Shown here: piece after piece, positions 7,387 through 18,200 of the stretch
Numbering within the stretch: the first letter of the stretch is position 1
How the letters are laid out: each line of letters opens with the position of its first letter
Origin: an uncultured Prevotella sp.
GTDB lineage: Bacteria; Bacteroidota; Bacteroidia; Bacteroidales; Bacteroidaceae
Direction of reading: 5' to 3'
NCBI GenBank assembly: GCA_900551985.1
Contig: URYG01000012.1
Location: 1 to 32,542 of the forward strand
Length of the DNA stretch: 32,542 nt
Program-made: the position numbers and the translations under genes
The notes under the pieces: generated by a model
Told to the model about the DNA's origin: nothing
The model's database searches: none
What the model saw: the letters and a program-made list of their open reading frames with translations, nothing else

Positions 7387-9501
7387 TTATTTCTGAATCT
7401 TCTCGGCATGATCGGGCAGATAATATCCCAGATGTGGAGGCTGGTTGTAGCCTACATTCTGCCAGGCCACTCCCATACGGTAGATATGGTCGTGCATCAG
7501 GGTTGGAACCCGATATTCCGTAGGGATGTTGGTGGTGAAGATATTGAGATGCGAGGCATCGCTCTTATCCCAATAGATGACTTCCTCTCGCCAGTCGCCA
7601 AAGAGATCAGCCTGGAGATTAGGAGTCGCCTTCGACCAGTTGCAACTCACCGAGTTGCCCATCTCATAGAGCTGTTTTCCATTGCTCAAAGGCACAGCCA
7701 CCGCCTCACTGCCGTTCCATTTCTGGAGATAAGGAGGGAAATGAGGAGGACGACCGTTTGCCAGAAGTTCATCCTGCAAGTCACCATCCCAGTAGATTCG
7801 GAAGTTCATTGCCGGCATTCTTGATACAGCTTTGAAACTCGTTTTCTCATTACTTCTGAAATGATCAGCTTCATGATTCTTCTTATAGGATAAAGATGTT
7901 TCTGCCGAAAGAGACTTACCCTTGATGTCTCTTACAACAGGAGCATCCGAACACCAAAGTTCATATCCCCGATGCTTGGCATCGATATCTGCAGCCACTC
8001 CTCTTCCGGTATCATCCTTATCGAGTGTACGGAACAGGATTTCGCCCGTTCTCGCATCCCGCAGGTCAGAGCCGTAGGGATATTCTTCGTGTACCATATA
8101 ATATTCCAATCCCGGTCGGTCGGGATCCAGATCGGCAAGATGCTGCGCATCGCCATGTCCCAATCCGGTAGAATACAACAAGGTTCCATCATGGTTGATG
8201 GCTGCCGAACCGTAGGTAATCTCGTCACATCCATCCCCATTCACATCACCCACAGCCAGACTGTGCGCTCCCTGGGCATAAGCCGTATTCTTACATCCAT
8301 GAGCTTCCTTCAGTATCTTTCCATCGGCATCGGTTACCTTCCAGTCATTCGGAGTCAGCGAAGCATGGAGCCATTTGGTCTTGAGTTCCTTTCCATCGAA
8401 ATCTACCGCCCAGAGATAAGAGCGGGTATAATAGCCACGGCACATCACGGCACTCGGCTTCTTGTCGGCACCCTCCAGAAAAGCCACACCGGCAAGGTAT
8501 CGCTCGCCGCGGTTGCCATAGTTGTCCTTATCGCCCCAGACAGAAGAATAGGCAGGGAATCCGTTCTCCAGATGCTCTCCCTCTTCCACCTGATTGCCTA
8601 CACCGAAGGCACGGTTGGGCTGATACCAGATGGTATGCATCGCCTTTCCGGTTTCGCCATTAAAGACGGTGAGCAGTTCGGGACCTGTCATAATGCGACC
8701 TCGCGAATTGCGATAATCGGCAGCATTGTCCAGTTCTCGGATTCCGGCATCCGTAGCCGCATCGCTCACAAACCCGCCCTTGGCATCTACCGAACCTGCC
8801 GATGTCTTGCAGATCATCTCCGCCTTGCCATCACCGTCGAAATCATAGACCAGGAACTGGGTATAGTGAGCACCGGCACGGATATTCTTACCCAGATTGA
8901 GGCGCCAGAGCTGGGTTCCATCCAGCTTGTAGCAGTCGAAGATGACCTCTCCCGTATATCCGTCATGCGAATTGTCATGGGCATTGGTTGGGTCCCATTT
9001 CAGGATGATTTCATATTCCCCGTCTCCATCCACATCGCCCACACTACAGTCGTTGGGTGTATATTCGTAGGATTTTCCATCGGGAGTGACACCGCCGGCA
9101 GGACGGTTGATGGGCAGGGAGCGATAGAGATCATTCCATGGCTTCACCGCCTTCGAAACTTCTCTTTCTGCCGGAGCATCCATCCTGGGTTCGTTCTGAT
9201 AAGTGATGATGCGATAGCTGTTGGCTGCAGAACCTTTGCGGTCTGTATAATTGGTCAGCTTCACCTGATGAGCGATGATTTTTCCATCCCTTTCTATGTC
9301 GAAGCATACGTCTTTGCTATCCGTACCCAACAATCGCCAGCTGAGGAAGATTCCCTTGTCCTGGGCAGGCAAAGCCACCAAGCCACGGTCCAGCTTCTCC
9401 ATCTGCGATACCGGAGTCGGTCCTTGTGCATGGAGATGAGAGCAGGGAGCCATACCCAGCGCCATACTCATCATCGGAAATAACATTTGTTTGATTTGCA
9501 T
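7387..9501 (-). CDS. Rhamnogalacturonan endolyase, polysaccharide lyase family 11 (YesW/YesX-like)
   Basis: The protein has 704 residues with a signal peptide of about 26 residues (ending HLHAQ). The family cleaves the rhamnose-galacturonate bond of RG-I by beta-elimination, using calcium. Family hallmarks seen: an N-terminal beta domain, then SVGDVDGDGEYE (about 153-164), the conserved GKNIRAGAHYTQF (204-216), DFDGDGKAE (220-228), and a later GDVNGDGCDE, all blade-type calcium-binding motifs of the eight-bladed propeller. It is the first gene of the leftward enzyme unit and has its own promoter. The leader is about 28 nt, A/T-rich, with no Shine-Dalgarno sequence. Confidence 0.93.
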   Translation of the reverse strand: MQIKQMLFPMMSMALGMAPCSHLHAQGPTPVSQMEKLDRGLVALPAQDKGIFLSWRLLGTDSKDVCFDIERDGKIIAHQVKLTNYTDRKGSAANSYRIITYQNEPRMDAPAEREVSKAVKPWNDLYRSLPINRPAGGVTPDGKSYEYTPNDCSVGDVDGDGEYEIILKWDPTNAHDNSHDGYTGEVIFDCYKLDGTQLWRLNLGKNIRAGAHYTQFLVYDFDGDGKAEMICKTSAGSVDAKGGFVSDAATDAGIRELDNAADYRNSRGRIMTGPELLTVFNGETGKAMHTIWYQPNRAFGVGNQVEEGEHLENGFPAYSSVWGDKDNYGNRGERYLAGVAFLEGADKKPSAVMCRGYYTRSYLWAVDFDGKELKTKWLHASLTPNDWKVTDADGKILKEAHGCKNTAYAQGAHSLAVGDVNGDGCDEITYGSAAINHDGTLLYSTGLGHGDAQHLADLDPDRPGLEYYMVHEEYPYGSDLRDARTGEILFRTLDKDDTGRGVAADIDAKHRGYELWCSDAPVVRDIKGKSLSAETSLSYKKNHEADHFRSNEKTSFKAVSRMPAMNFRIYWDGDLQDELLANGRPPHFPPYLQKWNGSEAVAVPLSNGKQLYEMGNSVSCNWSKATPNLQADLFGDWREEVIYWDKSDASHLNIFTTNIPTEYRVPTLMHDHIYRMGVAWQNVGYNQPPHLGYYLPDHAEKIQK

Positions 9502-9535
9502 GATGATAGTTGTTTATTGTTTTGTATTTCTGCTA

Positions 9536-9543
9536 CAAAAGTA
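9536..9543 (-). promoter_or_regulatory. Promoter -7 box for the PL11-CE12-CE12-GH2 unit
   Basis: On the minus strand the box reads TACTTTTG, a full match to the Bacteroidota -7 consensus TAnnTTTG, about 35 bases before the lyase ATG. No good -33 TTTG is seen, which fits an activator-dependent promoter. The sequence just upstream (ATTATGTG) resembles that before the susC -7 box (ATTAGTG). Confidence 0.7.
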
Positions 9544-9641
9544 CACATAATCCGGAACATCTACCTGGTAAAATCATCCGAAGAAGCGAAGAATCATACA
9601 ATTCTCCATTATTCCATTCTTACAGTTTTCTGTACGAGAAG

Positions 9642-9685
9642 AAAAAAGAGCGATACCTTCTACCAAGAGAAAGATACCGCTCTTC
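9642..9685 (-). terminator. Intrinsic terminator downstream of susD
   Basis: On the minus strand a hairpin starting GAAGAGCGGTATC pairs with GGTATCGCTCTT, with a few wobbles and a bulge, and is followed by six T. It lies 36 bp after the susD stop and about 100 bp before the lyase promoter, so susCD and the enzyme genes are separate transcription units, or readthrough is limited. Confidence 0.8.
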
Positions 9686-9721
9686 AACATATAATCATTA
9701 ACCTATCCTATAGATATCCGA

Positions 9722-11839
9722 TTAGTAACCAGGATTCTGCATCTTCTCCTTCTCCTCGTTGCTCAAGGAAGCACCATTCTCATTGGTAATACCGTCGAGG
9801 AATGACTGAGGAATTGGGCGATAATAATGCTTGGCTGGATCAAACTTGCCGATGCCACGCTCAGAACCGTCATTGAATGCATTCCAACGAGCTTCCAAAG
9901 TCTTGGTACGAGCCAGGTCTTCCCAACGCTGGCTTTCACCAATTAACTCACGGGTACGCTCATTCAGGAGGAAGCACATCATCTTCTCTGCCTCTGAATT
10001 GCACTTCAAGGCTTCATAGATAGGCTTGTCAGCCTCTGAGTTCAGAATGTCGTCAACACTGTTCAGATGCATGCTGCTCTTGGTTGCGGCGGTAGTTACA
10101 GGAATGTTGTTTGACTCAAAGTAAGTGTTCTCCTCTGTATAGATGGCACCCTCGGCAGAGAAACCGCCACCCTTGTTGGTACAAACGCTGTTCTTCTTGT
10201 AAGCCTGACCACCATCACGGCTGATAGAGCGGTCTTCGCCCTCTGCATATCCGGCACGGTCGCGAACCATATTGAGATACGTGATGGCATTGCTGTAATC
10301 CTTCTTTCGGATATAAGCCTCAGCAACCATCAGCACATCGTCAGCAGAACGGGCGATGATGGCATCGCGGGTACCGAACTGAGAAGCGATAGCGTTGCGG
10401 GCACCATCACGGAACTTAGACAAGGCTACGCCACGGTTGTGTGGATAGATGGTATAGTAATTACCGGAGTGGGTAGTATTGTCCTTGGCAGTATTCCACT
10501 GGAATGGCTGACCGGCATAGTAGCGTACGAAGGTATGCTCTGGGCAAACCTTACCATTCTTCAATACGAAATCCTCTGATTTAGACTCGTTACCATCCTT
10601 GTCATGACCCGGAGTGAAACGGGTATCACCAGGATTGTTGACGATATACTTCAAACCAATCTGACCACCCACGAAGCGATGTTCGCCAGCTACATCCTCT
10701 GCAGTATATTCATCAGGATTCTTAGCCATGACATCAGCATCCCACTTTGGAGCACCATTGGTATAGTTGCAGCCATACTTGGTGATGAATGACTTCCAGA
10801 AACGGGAGTCGTTCACGCGGTCGAATACCTGGATGGTATATTCTGTAGAGCTTACATAGCTGAACTCACGGTCGCCGGAAATATCACGCTTCAAACCTGA
10901 CAGGTTCTGATATACAGATGGGAAGCAGAGGTGCATCTGGTTACCGAAACGGCCCCAGGAGTCGCTGTTGTCAGAGAACTGGGCAGCAAGTACCACCTCG
11001 CTCACCTTCTCATTGGCACCATCAGGCTCGGTGTAATCCCAGAGTTCCTGGAAGTTGCTGCACAATGGATGCTTCTTGATTACCTCGTCGCCATACTTGA
11101 TGACTGCAGCCAGATCGGCATCCTTATACTGGGAGTTCCAGCTGTCATGCAGTTCTGATGCACGGAACAGATGAGCCTTTGCCAGGAAGTGGGCTGCAGC
11201 CGACTTGGTGAGACGACCCAGCTGTTTGTCCTCAGGATCCTCAGGCAGCAATTCGTATGCCTTCTCGAAGTCGGAGATGATCTGAGCGAAACACTCTTCC
11301 TCAGAATTGCGGGTAAAGGTATAAGATACACCTGTAGATGGCTCCAGTTTCAATGGCACGCCACCATACTGCTTAACCAGCTCGAAATAAGCATAGGCAC
11401 GGAAGAAGTAACCCTCGCCCAGACGATAGTTATACTTGCTGCTCTTCTGGTCATAATACAAAGGTACGTTCTGAATCAGAATGTTGGCAGGCTCGATAGT
11501 ACCATACATGTTGTCCCACAAAGGCTGGTTGGACGCGGTCTCGCCAGAGTTCAGATCCGTGCCATAATGGTTCCATGCAGCCATATCGTTGGCACCGCCG
11601 GTAAACTCATCAATACCCATGTTATACATATTATACCCCCAGATATAGTTGAACTTGAACTTCAACTTCTGATAAGTACCTGTAGCCAAGTCGTTGATAC
11701 CAGCCTCTGTCTTGAAGTAGGCAGTACCCTTCTCTGTAATCAGCTTCTCGTCGAGAAACGAGTCGCTGCATGATGTCATTGTTGCTCCCAATGTCGCTCC
11801 CAAGAGAAGAGAAGCGAATAATATCTTATTTGTTTTCAT
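9722..11839 (-). CDS. susD: SusD-family outer-membrane glycan-binding lipoprotein
   Basis: The ATG at 11839 is chosen because it gives a clean lipoprotein signal peptide with the cleavage cysteine at residue 24 (TMTSC). The open frame continues to 11866 but would overlap the end of susC. The protein has 705 residues. RagB/SusD motifs are RAYAYFELVKQYGGVPL (N-terminal TPR helices) and the C-terminal CFLLNERTRELIGESQRWEDL. It is predicted to sit on the cell surface as the lid of the SusC transporter and to capture pectic oligosaccharides. It starts 16 bp after susC and is followed by a terminator. The ligand is inferred from the neighbouring enzymes. Confidence 0.93.
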   Translation of the reverse strand: MKTNKILFASLLLGATLGATMTSCSDSFLDEKLITEKGTAYFKTEAGINDLATGTYQKLKFKFNYIWGYNMYNMGIDEFTGGANDMAAWNHYGTDLNSGETASNQPLWDNMYGTIEPANILIQNVPLYYDQKSSKYNYRLGEGYFFRAYAYFELVKQYGGVPLKLEPSTGVSYTFTRNSEEECFAQIISDFEKAYELLPEDPEDKQLGRLTKSAAAHFLAKAHLFRASELHDSWNSQYKDADLAAVIKYGDEVIKKHPLCSNFQELWDYTEPDGANEKVSEVVLAAQFSDNSDSWGRFGNQMHLCFPSVYQNLSGLKRDISGDREFSYVSSTEYTIQVFDRVNDSRFWKSFITKYGCNYTNGAPKWDADVMAKNPDEYTAEDVAGEHRFVGGQIGLKYIVNNPGDTRFTPGHDKDGNESKSEDFVLKNGKVCPEHTFVRYYAGQPFQWNTAKDNTTHSGNYYTIYPHNRGVALSKFRDGARNAIASQFGTRDAIIARSADDVLMVAEAYIRKKDYSNAITYLNMVRDRAGYAEGEDRSISRDGGQAYKKNSVCTNKGGGFSAEGAIYTEENTYFESNNIPVTTAATKSSMHLNSVDDILNSEADKPIYEALKCNSEAEKMMCFLLNERTRELIGESQRWEDLARTKTLEARWNAFNDGSERGIGKFDPAKHYYRPIPQSFLDGITNENGASLSNEEKEKMQNPGY

Positions 11840-11855
11840 GATGAAAGTCCTGTTT

Positions 11856-14800
11856 TTAGAATCCAATGTTTAATCCGATAACCCAGCTCTTGATGGTTGT
11901 ACCTGAACCATAAGAAGTTGAGTTGTTATCATAACTCAAGAGGTCGGTATCAAGCCACTTGCACTTCTTGTAGATAGTGAATGGGTTCATAGCCTGAACA
12001 TAAACCTTGAGGTTGCTCATACCCAACTTGTTGGTCACATTCTTAGGGAAGGTATAACCCAGAGAGATGTTACGCATCTTGATGTATGAACCGTCCTGAT
12101 AGTTCATTGAGCTAGAGTAAGCATCTGCTGCCTGACCATTAGAACCAGGAGCATAATACTCTGCATCCTCATTAACACCGGCAATCCAGTAATCCAGGTC
12201 ACGCATTGCATACATACCGCCCAGGGTCTCTGCACCCTTGGCTACTGTAAACTTCCAGCGGGCATAGATGAAGCAGGACAACTCGAAGTTCTTGTAGCTG
12301 AAGGTATTGTGCCAACCGCCTGACCAGCGTGGACGAACCTTACCTACAATCTGACGGTCGTTGGCATCAATCTTGCCGTCAGGATTTACATCCTTCACCT
12401 TGATCTGACCCGGCTTGCGACCGAACTTGGCAGCTTCTTCAGCCTCAGAGGTCTTCCAGATTCCATCATATACATAATCGTAGTAAACACCGATTTCCTC
12501 ACCTACGAAGAGACGGTCGTTTACATTCTCCTTCACGCCATTGTTCAACTTATCCACGCGGTTGCGGTCGATAGTCCAGGTAAGACTGGTATTCCATTCG
12601 AAATCCTTGGTCTTCACAGGAATGGCATTCAACTGTACATCAAGACCCCAACCAGAAGTCTCACCAACGTTGGCGTATGTGCTGGTATAACCGGTGAGAG
12701 AAGGGATGGTGGTAGCCAGAATCAAGTCGGTAGTCTTGTTGTGATAGTAGTCAACGCTACCGCTGATACGGTTGTTGATGAAACCGAAATCGAGACCTAC
12801 GTTCCACTGCTTGGTCTTCTCCCAACCCAGGTCGAGGTTTGCCATCTTGTTAGGATTCTTGGCAGAAGCATCTGATGGCAGATAACCTACAGATGTGGTA
12901 GCACCCCAGGTATATACGTTGCTCTGAACGGCACCCTGGGTAGCGTATGCAGAAACCGCATAGTTACCGGAAATACCATAACCCAGACGGAGCTTCAGGT
13001 TACTGATGAAATCAGCCTTCTGCATGAACTTCTCCTGGTCGATGCGCCAACCGAGCGCTACAGATGGGAAGGAAGCCCACTTATGACCATCAGCCAACTG
13101 AGAAGCACCATCGGTACGAACACTGGCTGTCAGCATATACTTATCAGCATAGGTATAGTTCACGCGAGCCATATAGGAAGCCAACTGAGTCTCAGTCAAT
13201 CCGGTAGTATATTGCAGCGGCTTGCTCAAAGAGCTGGTGTTCCACCACAACTCGTCAGCACTTGCCACATTCGCCTTGATGTTGCCATTCTCATAATGAT
13301 ACTTGGAAGCACTCTGCAAGAGGGTTACACCAATACGATGGTTCTTGGCAATGGTCTTGTTGTAGTAAACCAGGTTATCGAGTGTCCAAGCCACCTTATT
13401 GGATGGGTTGTACTGAGCCACGTTGTTGCCGTCGCCATTGATACCATCAGCCGCATTGGCAATGCCCAGGCGATAGTACTGCAGTTCAGGACCGAACTGG
13501 ATACGATACTGCAAACCCTCCAACGGCTCCCAAACCTTACCGAAATCAACCTGAGCGTATGCGCTGCCGTTGATACGGAAGTTGGTACGCTTGTTGGTAT
13601 TATACTTCAACTCATCGATAGGGTTGATGATGTTCACGTTGTAAGCCCATGGATTGCGGATATAGTTGCCGTCAGAATCGTAAGGCACGGTCCATGGAAT
13701 CATGGATTTCAACGCATTATAGTAATCACCCGCACCGGTTACTGACTTACTGTAGTTGTAACCGTAGTTCTGGGTTCCGTATGAGGCATTCATGGTGAAG
13801 CCCAATGTCAATGGAGCCACAGGTCTAGCCTCGAAAGATGTATTCAGGGTAAAGCGCTGATAGCTCTGACCTGGCTGTGTACCCTTCTGGTTCAAGTAAC
13901 CGAAGGAACCATAGCCCTTGAACTTATCTGTACCGCCAGAAGCGCTGAGTGTATGCTCATGGGTAACACCAGTCTGCTTACCCTGGGAAGCCCAGTCGTA
14001 AGAACCTACCAGTTCTGGATGATAAGTACCATTCACCCAAGCCTGCTCGATGTTAGCCCAGCTGGCAGGCTCACCACCAAAGAGCTTCTGGTCGCTGGCA
14101 TAATCAGGAGCGAAATCTGCCTTAGGATCGCCATAGCCACCATAATTGTATGCAGCACGACGGGCATAGTCCAGCCACTGTGTGGCATTCATCATCTTGG
14201 TTACATCATGGAGTGTAGAGAAGGTAACGGTACCTGCATAGTTCAAGGTAACCTTGCCTTCCTTACCCTTCTTGGTAGTAACGAGCACAACACCGTTGGC
14301 ACCACGGGCACCATAGATAGCGGTAGCAGAAGCATCCTTCAACACCTCGATGCTCTCGATATCCTGAGGGTTGATATTCTCGATACCACCATTCTGGATG
14401 ATCATACCATCCACTACATAAAGAGGTGAGCTGCTGGCACCGATAGAGCGCTGACCACGGATGGTGATGCTACCTACTGTACCAGGGCGCTGAGAGTTGG
14501 TGATATCCACACCGGCAGTCTTACCCTGCATACCCTCCAGGGCATCCTTTACAGGCATAGCTGTCAGGTCCTTGGAATCCAGGTGAGCCAAGGCACCGGT
14601 GACATCGCTCTTGCGCTGCACACCATAACCTACTACCACGACTTCATCCAAAGCCTTGTTGTCTTCCTGCAATGTTACCTTCAGGTCGCTCTTTCCGGCA
14701 ACACTCACTTTCTGGGTTGTATAACCGATATACGAAATTTCTACGGTAGCATTCTTTGGCACATTGGTCAAAGCAAAGTTACCGTCAAGATCTGTTACGG

Positions 14801-15008
14801 CACCATTGGTAGTGCCTACTACTTTAACACTGGCGCCAATAACAGGCTCGCCCATGTTATCTACAACTGTACCTTTTACTGTTTTAGCTTGCTGTACTAC
14901 ATTCGTTGCTGCATTCGCCTGAGCTACTCCAATAGGAGAAAGCATCAATGCTGAGCAAAAAAGAGTAACAGGCAAAACAGACTCCTTTAAAAATAGTTTG
15001 CTGTCCAT
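11856..15008 (-). CDS. susC: SusC-family TonB-dependent outer-membrane oligosaccharide transporter
   Basis: The protein has 1050 residues with a signal peptide of about 34 residues. The order is: carboxypeptidase-regulatory-like domain (about 43-120, VKGTVVDNMGEPVIGASV), TonB box region DEVVVVGYG, plug (about 125-245, with PLYVVDGMI, IESIEVLKDASATAIYGARG and NGVVLVTTKKG), then a 22-strand barrel ending in a terminal phenylalanine. It imports oligosaccharides in an energy-dependent way through TonB. It is the first gene of the susCD unit, preceded by a TAnnTTTG promoter, and divergent from the regulator gene. Confidence 0.95.
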   Translation of the reverse strand: MDSKLFLKESVLPVTLFCSALMLSPIGVAQANAATNVVQQAKTVKGTVVDNMGEPVIGASVKVVGTTNGAVTDLDGNFALTNVPKNATVEISYIGYTTQKVSVAGKSDLKVTLQEDNKALDEVVVVGYGVQRKSDVTGALAHLDSKDLTAMPVKDALEGMQGKTAGVDITNSQRPGTVGSITIRGQRSIGASSSPLYVVDGMIIQNGGIENINPQDIESIEVLKDASATAIYGARGANGVVLVTTKKGKEGKVTLNYAGTVTFSTLHDVTKMMNATQWLDYARRAAYNYGGYGDPKADFAPDYASDQKLFGGEPASWANIEQAWVNGTYHPELVGSYDWASQGKQTGVTHEHTLSASGGTDKFKGYGSFGYLNQKGTQPGQSYQRFTLNTSFEARPVAPLTLGFTMNASYGTQNYGYNYSKSVTGAGDYYNALKSMIPWTVPYDSDGNYIRNPWAYNVNIINPIDELKYNTNKRTNFRINGSAYAQVDFGKVWEPLEGLQYRIQFGPELQYYRLGIANAADGINGDGNNVAQYNPSNKVAWTLDNLVYYNKTIAKNHRIGVTLLQSASKYHYENGNIKANVASADELWWNTSSLSKPLQYTTGLTETQLASYMARVNYTYADKYMLTASVRTDGASQLADGHKWASFPSVALGWRIDQEKFMQKADFISNLKLRLGYGISGNYAVSAYATQGAVQSNVYTWGATTSVGYLPSDASAKNPNKMANLDLGWEKTKQWNVGLDFGFINNRISGSVDYYHNKTTDLILATTIPSLTGYTSTYANVGETSGWGLDVQLNAIPVKTKDFEWNTSLTWTIDRNRVDKLNNGVKENVNDRLFVGEEIGVYYDYVYDGIWKTSEAEEAAKFGRKPGQIKVKDVNPDGKIDANDRQIVGKVRPRWSGGWHNTFSYKNFELSCFIYARWKFTVAKGAETLGGMYAMRDLDYWIAGVNEDAEYYAPGSNGQAADAYSSSMNYQDGSYIKMRNISLGYTFPKNVTNKLGMSNLKVYVQAMNPFTIYKKCKWLDTDLLSYDNNSTSYGSGTTIKSWVIGLNIGF

Positions 15009-15049
15009 GTCTTATTACGTTTTGGTTTATATGTTTGTTGTTTCGGTTG

Positions 15050-15057
15050 CAAAAATA
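15050..15057 (-). promoter_or_regulatory. Promoter -7 box for susCD
   Basis: On the minus strand the box reads TATTTTTG, matching TAnnTTTG, about 42 bases before the susC ATG. The leader is A/T-rich. No convincing -33 element is present, as is common for regulator-activated PUL promoters. The gap between this box and the divergent regulator promoter (15058-15159) is the natural place for HTCS binding. Confidence 0.75.
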
Positions 15058-15159
15058 CACTAATTCTTGCCGACCATACTTTATATTTTGACTATTCACC
15101 TTTATTTTTTGGCTTTTGCCCATTTTTTGTTTTTTAAATTATGTTTTCCCTTTCTTTTG

Positions 15160-15191
15160 TTTTGCAGTCTAAGGATTTTATCGTATTTTTG
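15160..15191 (+). promoter_or_regulatory. Promoter for the hybrid two-component regulator
   Basis: TTTTG at 15160-15164 is followed after exactly 19 bases by TATTTTTG at 15184-15191. This is a full consensus Bacteroidota housekeeping promoter, suggesting steady expression of the sensor. The transcript would begin near 15198, so translation must start at the ATG at 15216 and not at the in-frame ATG at 15141. Confidence 0.85.
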
Positions 15192-15215
15192 CAGAAGAAT
15201 CAAACGACCTATCAA

Positions 15216-18200
15216 ATGAAAAGAAACAAAAAGACGTTCTACACCTTATTATATATAGTAGGATTCATCAGCATTTGGCTGATGCCTCTACAGGCATTCG
15301 GCAGCATCAAGCTAGACGGGAAACGCCTCTCGGCTAAGGATGGCTTGTCGTGCAATACGGTGAACGATATCATCCAGGACAGGGATGGATTCATCTGGCT
15401 CGGCACCCCGAACGGCATGAGCCGATATGACGGCTATCAGTTTATCAACTTCACCAATCTCAGCAAGAATTCAGCACAGAAGAGCCACCACTCCATCTCC
15501 CAGCTCATCAACGACGAGAAGCACGGACTCATCTGGGGCTACAATCCATCCAACATTCTCTGCTGCTATGATTTGGAAACCTCCCATTTCCTCGACTTTT
15601 CCGACAAGGAGAACGCATCGCTCTTGAAAAACCGGTTCAAGAGCCAGAATGGCATGTGGCTGTTCTCGGCAGATTTTGGCGCCAAGCACCTTGTCTATAG
15701 CAATGGAAAGTTTCAGGTTACAGACTATACCACCAGAAACGGCAAGCTGATAGGCGACCATCAGCTACAGATGATAGAAGATGCCAAGCTGAATGTATGG
15801 ATAGCATCCGATAAAGGACTCAACCGCATCACCCCCGACGGCAAGAGCCATCTGATGCTCAAGAACCAGCATATCACCACCCAGACCACAGACGGCAATC
15901 ATATCGCCGTGCTGACCGACAAGGGCGATGCCTTCCTTTATAACAACTCGGGCAAACTCATCCGGAAATCCCACCTCCCATCCATGGTAGGATTTGCGGG
16001 CAAGTCGCGCGCCTCCTTCTTCTGGCAGGGAGAATGGTATATCTTTACCGAAGAGGAGACCTTCGCCATGAATCTGAAGACCGGCACCTTCCACAAGCCA
16101 GCCATCCAGATACCGAATGCCATGTCGAAAAGCTTTCTCAAATCCTATGAGTTTCTTTACGACAAGCAGGGCAACGCCTACCTGTTCGGCAAGAAAGGAA
16201 AACTTTATAAGAGATTCCATCTGCTGGACGACAAGGCATACATCAACGGCAGAGACAAGAACTTCGTGGCTGCCGAAGATGCCAAGGGCAATGTATATAT
16301 CGTATCTTATGGCAACGGACTCTTCCTCTACAATCCGAAGGAAGATGAACTCCAGCACTTCTCTACAGCAGACAAGGATCCACTCTTCCATTCCAACTTC
16401 CTGATGAGCGTATTCATCGACCGCAGCGGATGCATCTGGATCTGTACAGGAGATGGCGTATATTGCTGCCGGGAATTAAAGGATCTCAACACAGAGCATG
16501 TCAAAATTGAACCAGACTGCAACCGGGAATGGAGCAACTACGTGCGCCATATCAGCAACATAGGTAATGATAGGCTCGCCGTCACTACCCGTGCCAATAT
16601 GACTTACATCTATGATACCAGGACCCGCCAAAGAATGGTGGAAAAGCAGACCGACGCCTGCGTCTATGACTATGCCATCGACCCACAGGGCAAGAAATGG
16701 ATAGCCACCAAGGGCGAAGGCATCTACATTGATGGCGTAAAATATTCCAAATATGAGAAGGAACATTATGCGCCAGGTGCAGCCTTCTACAAAACCCTCT
16801 TCGACAAGCAGGGAAGAGCCTGGATTGCCACCTGGGGAGAAGGCTTGCTCATCACCCCACAGAAAGCGGGGCAGCAGCCACGGAAGTTCGAGCAGTTTCT
16901 GAATGCAGACGGCAAGGAAGCTCAAATCCATGATCTGCTTCTGGACCACAAAGGCAGACTCTGGATATGCAGCAACAACGGCATCATCATGGTGAATACC
17001 GCAGAAAAGAAAATCACTGCCCAGAAGTTCCTGCGCTTCAGCGAAGAAAACGGAAAGCTGCCCGTAAGCGAAATCAATTGCGGTATCGAGGCACATGACG
17101 GAAAACTGTGGTTTGCAGCAACAGGAGGCATTCTGAAATGCAGCTACAACGAGAAGACGCGGGAACTGGAGTACGAGCTGTTTGATACCAGCAAGGGACT
17201 CACCGACAACAATACCCGCTCGCTGGAGGAAGACAACTACGGCAATATCTGGATTGGTACGGAGGAAGGAATCTCTCGTCTCAACGCCAAGACCAACAAT
17301 ATCCGTTCGTTCCAGATAGGACGCACCATCTTCAGCAACAACTTTACGGAGAACTGCGCCACCAAGCTGAAGGATGGCAGACTGGTATTCGGTGTAGCCG
17401 ATGGCATGATCTTCATCCAGCCATCCCGCACCATCAGCATGCCACCAGCCCACATGAAGGCTGTCATCACCGACCTCGCCATCAACGGTATCTCGATATA
17501 CGAAGCAGAAAATGAGCAATTCCTGACCAAGGCGCTGAACTATACACGTGAAATCAGCCTGCCACACGACAAGAATTCGCTCAACATCCACTTCTCCAAC
17601 TTCGATTATCCGCACATCCAGAATGCGATGTACCAATACTATATGGAGGGAATCAACAAGAGCTGGCGCCCGATGACCAGCATCAACCATGCCGAGTTCA
17701 GCGACCTGAACCCTGGCAGCTACACCCTGCATATCCGTACCCGTATAGGCAGCAACCAGTGGAGCGAGGAAACCCTGCTGCACATCACCATCTGCCAGCC
17801 TTGGTACAATACGGTATGGGCGTGGTGCATCTATCTGCTCATCATCTGCGGAGCCGGAGTGCTCTACTACCGTTCATGGCTGAGGAACTTCGAACTGAAC
17901 CAGCAGATAGCTGTGGAGAAACAGATGATTGATTTCCGAATCAACTTCTTCACCCATATCTCTCATGAGTTCCGCACCCCGCTCGCCATCATCCAGAATG
18001 CCGTGGAGAAGATGCTGACCAAGGGAGAAGGCTGTGCTTCCAAGAACACCATCTACACCCTCTCCAGGGGTACCAAGCGACTGCAGCGTCTCATCAACCA
18101 GTTGATGGAGTTCCGCAAGATCAATACGGGCAATATGAAGCTGAATGTGGAAAAGGGCGAAATCATCGGTTTCGTGCGCAATATCTACAATGATTTCTAT

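Noticed and set aside
7972..9483. A 503-codon open frame on the plus strand opposite the PL11 lyase
   Set aside because: Antisense shadow. The minus-strand product has clear PL11 motifs, a signal peptide and a promoter, while the plus-strand translation shows no family features.
16476..17783. A 435-codon minus-strand frame opposite the HTCS
   Set aside because: It lies wholly inside the propeller-coding region and has no promoter or family features; long antisense frames are common in this codon usage.
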